From: Cognaticolwellia aestuarii
GTDB lineage: Bacteria; Pseudomonadota; Gammaproteobacteria; Enterobacterales; Alteromonadaceae
NCBI RefSeq assembly: GCF_002000025.1
Contig: NZ_MUZV01000001.1
Location: 664,032-728,031, forward strand
DNA: 64,000 bases
Reading direction: 5' to 3'
Part shown: positions 55,728 through 64,000 of the stretch, in pieces
Layout: the number at the start of each line of letters is the position of its first letter
Position numbering within the stretch: position 1 is the stretch's first letter
The notes under the pieces: model-generated
Seen by the model: the letters and a program-made list of their open reading frames with translations, nothing else
The model's database searches: none
What the model was told of the DNA's origin: nothing
Position numbers and translations under genes: made by a program

Positions 55728-57362
55728 ATGAGTAATATTTATGACCAAGGTTTAGATAAGGTTGTTGCTAATAGCCAACCATTAACGCCAATTAATTTTT
55801 TAAATCGTACTGCGGATGTTTACCCTGAAAAAATAGCGATTATTCATGGCAAGCAAAGAATTACTTATGATGAGTATCGAAAAAATGTTCGTCGTTTAGC
55901 CTCTGGATTAATTAAACATGGCGTAAAGCCGGGACAAACCGTTAGCATTATGGCGGCAAATATTCCTGCTTTTCTTGATGCCCACTATGGCGTGCCTTTA
56001 ACTGGGGCCGTGCTAAATGCGATTAATATTCGCCTTGATGCTGAAAACATTGCTTTTATTATGGATCATGGTGAATGTGATGTCTTGCTTACTGATACTG
56101 CGTTTTCTGGTGTTATTAAACAAGCATTGGCACTTTCTAAGCGACAACCTCTCGTTATTGATATTGATGATATTGAAGGTCCTGGTGGTGAACGAATTGG
56201 TACCATGGAGTATCAAGACTTATTAGCGCAAGGAGATGAAAACTTTGTTGAATCTCACGTTGATGATGAGTGGCAAGCATTAGCGCTAAATTATACTTCA
56301 GGTACAACGGGCAATCCAAAAGGTGTCGTTTATTCTCATCGCGGGGCTTACCTTAATGCGATTGGACATAATTTTATTTGGCCAACAGATAGTAATACAG
56401 TTTACCTGTGGACTTTGCCTTTATTTCATTGCAATGGCTGGTGTTTTCCTTGGACTATTGTGGCAGTTGGGGGCACGCAAGTTTGTTTAAGACAGGTTGA
56501 GGTTGGCGCAATTGTCAATGCGATGATCGAACATAAGGTGAGTCACTTCTGTGGAGCGCCTATTGTACTTAATATGATTTTAAATGCTGATCAAAGCTTA
56601 CTAACCCAATTGCCTCAAAATATTAAAGCCATGACGGCTGGCGCTCCACCACCTGCGGCCGTCATTAAAGGTATCGAAAGTTTAGGTATTGAAATTACAC
56701 AAAGCTATGGCTTAACTGAAGTATATGGGCCTTGTGTAGTTAGTGAGTGGAAAGATGAATGGAATGCGTTAAGTGCTGATGAACGTGCGGCATTAAAAGC
56801 ACGTCAAGGTGTAAGGTATCCTACTCAGGAAGAAGTTGATGTACTTAACCCCGACACCATGGAACCCGTTCGCTCTGATGGTGAAACTATCGGTGAAATA
56901 ATGTTTCGTGGTAATACTACGATGAAAGGCTATTTGAAAAATGAAAAAGCCACAGAAGAAGCTTTTGCAAATGGTTGGTTTCATTCCGGTGATCTAGCGG
57001 TTAAGCACCCTGATGGTTATATTGAAATTCGTGATCGTTCAAAAGATATTATTATTTCTGGCGGAGAAAATATCTCCTCCGTTGAAATAGAGGGCGTGTT
57101 GTATATGCATCCCGCTATTTTAGAAGCGGCTGTTGTCGCGAAGAAAGATGAAAAGTGGGGTGAAACACCTTGTGCATTTATTTGTTTGAAGCGTGGGCAA
57201 AGTCTCTCAGAGCAAGATGTTATTCAACATTGTCGAGATCATATGGCAGGCTTTAAAGTACCTAAAACCATTGTTTTTAGTGAGCTACCAAAAACATCGA
57301 CCGGAAAAGTACAAAAATTTGTTCTAAGACAAAAAATTAAAACATTATTTGAATCAGCATAA
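55728..57362 (+). CDS. Fatty acyl-CoA synthetase (AMP-binding, medium/long-chain type)
   Basis: The 544-residue ANL-superfamily ligase has the P-loop YTSGTTGNPKGVVYSH, the aromatic/acyl-pocket block LWTLPLFHCNGWCFPW, SYGLTEVYG, the hinge SGDLAVKHPDGYIEIRDRSKDIIISGGENISSVEIE and the catalytic lysine in LPKTSTGKVQK. The LFHCNGW type is close to AlkK-like medium-chain and DMSP-related acyl-CoA ligases. The substrate is therefore best called a medium- or long-chain acid without precision. The ATG at 55728 lies six bases after GAGGA; the GTG upstream is rejected. It is a single gene with its own terminator. Confidence 0.92.
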   Translation: MSNIYDQGLDKVVANSQPLTPINFLNRTADVYPEKIAIIHGKQRITYDEYRKNVRRLASGLIKHGVKPGQTVSIMAANIPAFLDAHYGVPLTGAVLNAINIRLDAENIAFIMDHGECDVLLTDTAFSGVIKQALALSKRQPLVIDIDDIEGPGGERIGTMEYQDLLAQGDENFVESHVDDEWQALALNYTSGTTGNPKGVVYSHRGAYLNAIGHNFIWPTDSNTVYLWTLPLFHCNGWCFPWTIVAVGGTQVCLRQVEVGAIVNAMIEHKVSHFCGAPIVLNMILNADQSLLTQLPQNIKAMTAGAPPPAAVIKGIESLGIEITQSYGLTEVYGPCVVSEWKDEWNALSADERAALKARQGVRYPTQEEVDVLNPDTMEPVRSDGETIGEIMFRGNTTMKGYLKNEKATEEAFANGWFHSGDLAVKHPDGYIEIRDRSKDIIISGGENISSVEIEGVLYMHPAILEAAVVAKKDEKWGETPCAFICLKRGQSLSEQDVIQHCRDHMAGFKVPKTIVFSELPKTSTGKVQKFVLRQKIKTLFESA

Positions 57363-57371
57363 AGCGTAGCC

Positions 57372-57401
57372 AAAAAAGCCTGAATTAATTCAGGCTTTTT
57401 T
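57372..57401 (+). terminator. Rho-independent terminator of the acyl-CoA ligase gene
   Basis: AAAAAAGCCTGAA pairs with TTCAGGCTTTTTT around TTAA. The symmetric A/T flanks may also serve the convergent S9 peptidase gene. Confidence 0.9.
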
Positions 57402-57429
57402 ATAACTTATTCAGCTAGCAGGCTGAACT

Positions 57430-59376
57430 TTATTTTAGATGTTTTTCTAAAAAGCTTAAAACTTTCTTCATATAGGCTTTTTGATTACTAGGGTTATAAA
57501 AGCCATGACCTTCGTTATCGACAACATACCACTCATATGGCTTATTAATCTTATCTAACGCTTCACGAAGTCGTTCAACGTGTTCTACTGGTGCACGCTC
57601 ATCATCTTCACCGTGTGCTAGTAATAAAGGTATAGTTATTTTTTCGACATAGTTTACTGGCGACATACTTTTTAATTGTTCGTTATCAGTGCCTAGTACT
57701 TTTTTCAAATAGCTCAGGCCAGCTCTTCGTTCAGTAACATCACCTTCTTCAAACATCAATTCTAAATCATAAATACCAGCATTGGCGATCGCACATTGAT
57801 AGGTATCTGGATAAATTGCGGCACTCTGCACAGCTGAATAAGCGCCAAAGCTTGCTCCCATAATACAGGCCTTGCCTTTAAGCGCTTTGCCTTGCTCTAT
57901 TAATGATTGGTAGGTGTCATAAATATCTTGTTGAATTAAAGAGCCCCAAGCGCGGTGACCTGATGTTTCAAAGGCATCACCATATCCACCAGAGCCACGA
58001 TAATTAACTTGTAACACCGAATAACCATTGAGCGCTAAATATTGTACTGTTCTTGAGAAGCCCCAATAATCGCGAACACCATGTGGCCCGCCATGAACCA
58101 TAACAACAACAGGGGCGGGGTTGGCTTTTGTTGATGATTTTGCTGCCGTAAAGTAACCATTAATAATAGTGCCATCAGCAGCATTAGCTTTGATTGGCTC
58201 CATCTGTAATAGTGCTTTATTATTAATCTTTGGGAAATATTTAAATAATAAGCTTATTTTCTTTGCTTTTTTATCAAATAAATAAAGGCTGCCAGGGTCT
58301 ATATCAGAAGAAACATAAATAATATAAAAATTTCCATCCTTTGTTCGACTGGTGATATTTACTTCGCTATAAGGGAATGACTGTAACAACATTTTAAATG
58401 TCATTGCCTCGTCATTAGTTTTATCAAGCATAACGTAGGCAGGGTAACCGTCGTCAACTCGTACTGCATATGCTAAACGACCATCAGTAGACATTTCTAT
58501 ATCGGTTATATTCACTGCTTTATCGGTAAATATATTGCTGTAGGAGTAATCTTCTAAATTTAGCTTAAAGATTCCTCGACGATCTTGGTTGAGGCTATCA
58601 ATAGTGTAGAGAAACTTTCCAGATTCACTGAGTGAAATGATATTTACGCTAGTACTGACGATACCTTCAGGTAAAGGATGCCACTCGCTGTCTTTTTTTA
58701 GGTAAACTTTCTGATCATTATTTTTGTCTGTACCTGAAACAATAATTGCCTTTCCATCTTTATTTGTTAGAAATTTGGCGAATGATATTGGAGCTTTGCC
58801 ATAATCTTTCTTGATAATACCAGAATAAATATTAAGTTTTAGAACCGACGCTAGGTCCTCTCTAGACTTAGACATAGGTGTTGAACTAATTAATATATGG
58901 TCTTGATCTTCCGGCAGAATATCGATAATCCTTGCCCAGCCGTAAGTTGTTTTTTTCTTTTTAAGTCTGCCACTTGCGCGCCCATCACCAGCTTGCATCC
59001 CATATATCGTCTCTCCCTTTGTACCATCAAGGTTAACAGAAAAGAGTTCACCATAAGATACGGGTTGTTCACTAGTATAAAGTCGCTTAACTAATTGTAT
59101 AACAACACGTTCATTGTTTGCCCAAGTATAATCACCAGGCTCATAATTATCGTGAAAATCAACCTTACCAACCGGTTGCATAGTATCGCGTTTGAAAAAT
59201 AGTAATATTGCACTATCTTCATGGCGAACTGTTAGTGCTAAATGCTTGCCATCAGGGGATATTTTAGCGCTTCTATTTTGTGGGTGATCAAACAGGTGCT
59301 CCCAATCTTTGGCAAATAAAGTAGAACTGATGAGTAATAGTAAAGTTGCTAAGAAAAAGCTTTGTAATATTTTCAT
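57430..59376 (-). CDS. S9 family peptidase (acylaminoacyl-peptidase/prolyl oligopeptidase-like), exported
   Basis: The 648-residue precursor has a signal peptide (MKILQSFFLATLLLLISSTLFA), a beta-propeller-like N-terminal two thirds and a C-terminal peptidase S9 domain. The catalytic residues are visible: Ser509 in MGASFGAYSA, Asp592 in HGEDDERAP and His624 in NEGHGF. VMVHGGPHGVRDYWGF is the oxyanion-side block. This fits the S9C-like 'alpha/beta hydrolase family' peptidases common in marine heterotrophs that live on protein. It differs in subfamily from the S9B enzyme at 7586-9880. It is inserted between the acyl-CoA ligase and tsaC, both outside its operon. Confidence 0.9.
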   Translation of the reverse strand: MKILQSFFLATLLLLISSTLFAKDWEHLFDHPQNRSAKISPDGKHLALTVRHEDSAILLFFKRDTMQPVGKVDFHDNYEPGDYTWANNERVVIQLVKRLYTSEQPVSYGELFSVNLDGTKGETIYGMQAGDGRASGRLKKKKTTYGWARIIDILPEDQDHILISSTPMSKSREDLASVLKLNIYSGIIKKDYGKAPISFAKFLTNKDGKAIIVSGTDKNNDQKVYLKKDSEWHPLPEGIVSTSVNIISLSESGKFLYTIDSLNQDRRGIFKLNLEDYSYSNIFTDKAVNITDIEMSTDGRLAYAVRVDDGYPAYVMLDKTNDEAMTFKMLLQSFPYSEVNITSRTKDGNFYIIYVSSDIDPGSLYLFDKKAKKISLLFKYFPKINNKALLQMEPIKANAADGTIINGYFTAAKSSTKANPAPVVVMVHGGPHGVRDYWGFSRTVQYLALNGYSVLQVNYRGSGGYGDAFETSGHRAWGSLIQQDIYDTYQSLIEQGKALKGKACIMGASFGAYSAVQSAAIYPDTYQCAIANAGIYDLELMFEEGDVTERRAGLSYLKKVLGTDNEQLKSMSPVNYVEKITIPLLLAHGEDDERAPVEHVERLREALDKINKPYEWYVVDNEGHGFYNPSNQKAYMKKVLSFLEKHLK

Positions 59377-59608
59377 TAAATGTCATTCCATTAATTTATT
59401 TAATGTTTTAAAGATGATGGGAGATATAAATTACTAGCCATATCGTACATCCAAAAACGATGCCGAACTTTAATATTTTTTCAATAAAGAAACAAGGATG
59501 ATTGATTTTTATGTGATTTTTACCTTGTAAAATTTAAATACAGCAACAATAAAAAAAACGTATAATCACAGGTAAATTATTTTTATTTATATACTGTAAT
59601 AAAACGCA

Positions 59609-61056
<1,448 letters not shown>

Positions 61057-61204
61057 GCTATTTATTCACCTCACAACACAAAAACAATGTATCTGTAGCA
61101 AGTACGACTCGATATCTTGTTTTTGTGCTTTAAATCACAAAACCGCAGCAATGTAATTCATATTCTTAAATAAACCCTATTTATTTTGTGGTTTATTAAA
61201 AACT

Positions 61205-61218
61205 TTGTGCTAGATCAA
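61205..61218. promoter_or_regulatory. FNR/CRP-family-like site upstream of ompW
   Basis: TTGTG-CTAG-ATCAA matches TTGAT-N4-ATCAA at 8 of 10 defined positions. It is 82 bases before the ompW ATG, a spacing that would suit an activator of a promoter just downstream. OmpW is under FNR/ArcA control in other gammaproteobacteria. Confidence 0.5.
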
Positions 61219-61299
61219 TTACTCTATTATCGAGCAGGCGTAAAATTACCTCATTAAACGAATTCAATATTTTTATATTTAACAAAAGGTAATGCTCTC

Positions 61300-61977
61300 A
61301 TGAAAAAATCAATAATTAATGGATTAATACTTTCCGCTCTTACATTATCTCCTTTAGCTTTCGCTAATCAAGCGGGTGATTTTATTGTCCGTGGTGGTGC
61401 AACTATGGTTAACCCTGATAGTGATAAATCTAACATTATGTTGGGCGGCGCTGATTCAACGATGACATTAACAGTTGACGATAATACGCAGTTAGGTTTG
61501 AATTTTGTTTATTTCTACGACAATAACTGGGCAATTGAATTATTAGCGGCTACACCTTTTACGCATGATGTTACTATTCAAGATAAAAACTCAGTGCTAG
61601 GAGTTGATGGCGCTAACTTAGGTGAAGTATCACATTTACCACCAACATTAAGTGCATTATATTACTTTGATACTAATTCAGCCTTTAAGCCTTATGTTGG
61701 TGTTGGTATTAACTATACTGTTTTCTTTGATGAAGATTTTGCAGCAGCTCCAAAATCTTTGGGTTTAAGTAACTTAGATTTAGACGGCTCGTTTGGTTTG
61801 TCTGCACAATTAGGTGCTGATTATCATTTAGATGACAAATGGTCAATAAACGCTTCTATTCGTTATATTGATATATCTACCGAAGCTACATTCGATGTCG
61901 GTGGGGCAAGCGTTGGTAAAGCAAATATTGATGTTGACCCAATGGTTTACTCACTTATGCTAGGTTATAAATTTTAG
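61300..61977 (+). CDS. ompW: OmpW family outer-membrane protein
   Basis: The 225-residue precursor has a signal peptide (cleavage after PLAFA) and the OmpW eight-stranded barrel pattern: AGDFIVRGGATMVNPDSD, LGLNFVYFYDNNWAIELLAATPFTHD, LPPTLSALYYF, KPYVGVGINYTVFF, the long middle strands, and a C-terminal strand ending YSLMLGYKF with terminal Phe. OmpW is a narrow channel for small hydrophobic molecules and is often induced by low oxygen or stress. It has its own promoter region and terminator between hemF and aroE. Confidence 0.95.
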   Translation: MKKSIINGLILSALTLSPLAFANQAGDFIVRGGATMVNPDSDKSNIMLGGADSTMTLTVDDNTQLGLNFVYFYDNNWAIELLAATPFTHDVTIQDKNSVLGVDGANLGEVSHLPPTLSALYYFDTNSAFKPYVGVGINYTVFFDEDFAAAPKSLGLSNLDLDGSFGLSAQLGADYHLDDKWSINASIRYIDISTEATFDVGGASVGKANIDVDPMVYSLMLGYKF

Positions 61978-62004
61978 CTTTACTGTTTATTTAACTGGAA
62001 ATAT

Positions 62005-62034
62005 AAAAAGCAGTAATTCAATTACTGCTTTTTT
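62005..62034 (+). terminator. Rho-independent terminator of ompW
   Basis: AAAAAGCAGTAAT pairs with ATTACTGCTTTTT around a TCA loop, 28 bases after the stop codon. Confidence 0.9.
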
Positions 62035-62092
62035 GTTTGAATCTTTTCATAACTAGGTTAGTCTACAGCTAAACACTTCAGCAAGTATTCTC

Positions 62093-62905
62093 ATGGATCA
62101 ATACCGTGTATTTGGCAATCCGATTGCTCAATCAAAATCTCCGTTTATTCATCAACAATTTGCCACGCAAACCGAGCAGAACATTCATTATCAAAGTGAA
62201 TTGGTTCAGCTGGGAAATTTTGAGTCAGCAGTAAGAGAGTTGATTGCACAAAATGGTAAAGGTGCTAATGTCACCGCGCCTTTTAAAGAGCAAGCTTTTA
62301 ATATATGTGATGAATTGAGTGAAAGGGCAAAATTAGCGGGCGCTGTTAATACCTTAATATTTAATCACGGCACTATTTATGGTGATACTACCGACGGTGT
62401 GGGCTTAGTAAGCGACTTACTCAGGCAAAAAATTACGCTACAACATAGTAAAATATTATTGCTTGGTGCTGGCGGAGCGGCTAAAGGTGTTGTGCAAGCC
62501 TTATTAGAGCAATCACCAACATCGTTAACTATTGCGAATAGAACACTCAGTAAAGCGCAAGCCATTGTTAGTCAATATCCTAATCAGGCAATACATGCTG
62601 TAACGTTTGCTGATACTGAGCAGTTATCTTTTGATATTATTATTAATGCAACGTCGGCAGGGTTGTCGGGCGAAAGTTTACCCATTTCAAACGCCACCAT
62701 AAAAAGCGCAGTAGCTTGTTACGATATGGTCTATGGCAAACATCCGACCGCTTTTTTAATTCAAGCAAAAACTCTTGGGGTTAAGCATATTATCGATGGG
62801 TTAGGTATGTTGGTAGGACAAGCCGCCGAAAGCTTCAAGTTATGGCGAGGTGTTAGTCCAGATATAGAACCTGTTCTGACAACATTAAGAACTCAATTGA
62901 AGTAA
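62093..62905 (+). CDS. aroE: Shikimate dehydrogenase
   Basis: The 270-residue NADP-dependent enzyme reduces 3-dehydroshikimate in aromatic amino-acid synthesis. The substrate loop FGNPIAQSKSPFIHQQFA, the catalytic lysine in NVTAPFKEQA, TDGVGLVSDL and the nucleotide-binding GAGGAAKGVVQALL are all present. DGLGMLVGQAAESFKLWRG is near the C-terminus. It leads the aroE-yrdB pair. Confidence 0.99.
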   Translation: MDQYRVFGNPIAQSKSPFIHQQFATQTEQNIHYQSELVQLGNFESAVRELIAQNGKGANVTAPFKEQAFNICDELSERAKLAGAVNTLIFNHGTIYGDTTDGVGLVSDLLRQKITLQHSKILLLGAGGAAKGVVQALLEQSPTSLTIANRTLSKAQAIVSQYPNQAIHAVTFADTEQLSFDIIINATSAGLSGESLPISNATIKSAVACYDMVYGKHPTAFLIQAKTLGVKHIIDGLGMLVGQAAESFKLWRGVSPDIEPVLTTLRTQLK

Positions 62906-62924
62906 AAACCTAGAGTATAATAGT

Positions 62925-63158
62925 ATGAATCAAGCATTTTTATTTAATGATGACCTACATTTTGATGAACAACATGACGCATGGGCATTGACCGGTCAGT
63001 TATTAGGGCAAAGAGTCACTATATTTTTTCACTCAGTGCAGTTAAAAAACATAGCGAAAATTGATAATTGTACAAAATATGATTTAGAAGAAGTGGCAGA
63101 ACTCTGGCTCGAAAAAAATGAGCCAGAAGGAAATGAAATACATATAAACATGAGATGA
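62925..63158 (+). CDS. yrdB: DUF1488 family protein YrdB
   Basis: This 77-residue acidic protein has the DUF1488 layout (FNDDLHFDEQHDAWALTGQLLGQRVTIFF...DLEEVAELWLEKNE). In E. coli the homologue yrdB likewise follows aroE and precedes yrdA. The function is unknown. It starts 19 bases after aroE, so it is probably cotranscribed with it. Confidence 0.92.
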   Translation: MNQAFLFNDDLHFDEQHDAWALTGQLLGQRVTIFFHSVQLKNIAKIDNCTKYDLEEVAELWLEKNEPEGNEIHINMR

Positions 63159-63166
63159 TTGAGGTT

Positions 63167-63712
63167 TTAATCATCCATAGTTAAATATTCATCTTTTAAT
63201 TCCACATAATTAATGGCTGATTGCTTGAGAAATTTAGCTTCACTTTCTTTAAGTAATCTTGCTTGTTTTACGGGGTTACCGACATATAAATAACCGCTTT
63301 TTAATGTTTTGTTTGGAGGCACTAAACTACCAGCACCAATGAATACGTCATTCTCAATAGTCGCACCATCCATAATAATAGTCCCCATACCAACAAGGAT
63401 ACGATCTCCTAATGCACAACCATGTAACATGCATTTATGCCCAACAGTCACATCATCACCAATAACTAAAGGGTTGCCATTAGGGTTAGCTGCACTTTTT
63501 CGAGTGACATGTAACACACTACCATCTTGAATATTAGTCCTTGCGCCAATAGTTATTTTATTAACATCACCCCTTGCCGCGACTAAGGGCCAAATACTAG
63601 TATCATTACCTAACGTGATATCCCCAACGAGTACCGCTGTTTCATCAACATAAACTGCTTTGCCTAATAACGGGTTAATACCGTGGTAGTGTCGAAAATT
63701 ATTTTTTTGCAT
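63167..63712 (-). CDS. yrdA: Gamma-carbonic-anhydrase-like protein YrdA
   Basis: The 181-residue left-handed beta-helix protein has hexapeptide repeats (DETAVLVGDITLGNDTSIWPLVAARGDVNKITIGARTNIQDGSVLHV) and the metal-binding histidines of gamma-CA-like proteins in SVLHV and VTVGHKCMLHGC. Whether it hydrates CO2 is unproven for this subfamily. The ATG at 63712 (MQKNNFRHYHG) aligns with homologues and is preferred over a TTG 30 bases upstream, although no good ribosome-binding site is visible for either. It converges with yrdB, 8 bases apart. Confidence 0.94.
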   Translation of the reverse strand: MQKNNFRHYHGINPLLGKAVYVDETAVLVGDITLGNDTSIWPLVAARGDVNKITIGARTNIQDGSVLHVTRKSAANPNGNPLVIGDDVTVGHKCMLHGCALGDRILVGMGTIIMDGATIENDVFIGAGSLVPPNKTLKSGYLYVGNPVKQARLLKESEAKFLKQSAINYVELKDEYLTMDD

Positions 63713-63947
63713 ATATAAAAGCTTTTTAACGATTGATAGCAATATATTAACAAAAATTAATCATGAAATAGTGCTTTTCATAGCAATATGACGAGCAATG
63801 GCAAAAATGCAGAGCTCAAGAGTAAACAAAAAATAAAATCACTGTCTTAATATTCAGCTTTTTGAGCAGTAAAAGTACATTGCCTGACGCTGCTGTACAA
63901 ATAAGAAGCAAACAAACCACTTTTATCAATTTAATTGCAATTAGCGG

Positions 63948-63975
63948 TTGACGCGGGGCGATAAATCTCTAAAAT
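63948..63975 (+). promoter_or_regulatory. Ribosomal RNA operon promoter (P1-like), reading out of the window
   Basis: TTGACG (63948-63953), a 16-bp spacer and TAAAAT (63970-63975) are followed by a GC-rich discriminator GCGCTCC and preceded by an AT-rich UP-element-like stretch (63911-63942). The short spacer and GC discriminator are typical of stringently controlled rRNA promoters. In E. coli the yrdA end of this same cluster is next to rrnD. The rRNA genes themselves are beyond the edge. Confidence 0.7.
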
Positions 63976-64000
63976 GCGCTCCACTTCTTCGGGACAAGTC

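Overview
The window is the replication-origin region of an AT-rich marine gammaproteobacterium. Gene content, gene order and protein sequences fit Alteromonadales, most likely the Colwelliaceae (Colwellia/Thalassotalea type). That placement is inferred from family resemblance, not from a search. Almost everything here is conserved core genome. No phage, insertion sequence, CRISPR array or tRNA gene was seen.

Layout. (1) 1-13.4 kb: the start of a periplasmic solute-binding protein and glmU, then an accessory block separating glmU from the ATP synthase operon. The block holds tex, a LysE/RhtB exporter, a DcaP-like porin, an orphan C-terminal domain of an acetyl-CoA synthetase, a DPP4-type peptidase, a sigma/anti-sigma/DUF4097 operon and a DksA-like/YdcH pair. 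(2) 13.4-20.4 kb: the complete atpIBEFHAGDC operon, on the minus strand. (3) 20.7-25.0 kb: parB, parA, rsmG and mnmG, all minus. (4) 24.96-25.37 kb: an E. coli-type oriC between mnmG and mioC, rich in GATC sites and DnaA boxes. (5) 25.4-29.8 kb: mioC, mnmE, yidC, yidD, rnpA and rpmH, all minus; rpmH is only 44 codons long. (6) 30.3-36.4 kb: dnaA-dnaN-recF-gyrB on the plus strand, with two perfect parS sites inside recF. (7) 36.6-45.8 kb: glyQS, tusA, slt, pepQ, yigZ and trkH. (8) 45.9-63.7 kb: the conserved trkA-rsmB-fmt-def / lysM-dprA-smg-yrdD / purEK / tsaC-hemF / aroE-yrdB-yrdA neighbourhood, interrupted by an acyl-CoA ligase, an S9 peptidase and ompW. (9) 63.95-64.0 kb: a promoter of ribosomal-RNA P1 type pointing out of the right edge. 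In E. coli the same yrdA end lies next to rrnD.

How the parts work together. DnaA fires oriC, and its own promoter carries a DnaA box. DnaN, RecF and GyrB supply clamp, repair and supercoiling functions. ParA/ParB act on the parS sites in recF, about 8 kb from oriC, to segregate the new origins. RnpA, YidC/YidD, MnmE/MnmG, Fmt/Def and GlyQS serve RNA processing, membrane insertion and translation. The accessory block gives the best leads: an ACS-like domain that has lost its catalytic lysine, next to a porin and preceded by two spaced operator-like dyads; an ECF sigma/HEAT-like anti-sigma/DUF4097 envelope operon; and two near-identical FNR-like sites upstream of a DksA-like gene and ompW.
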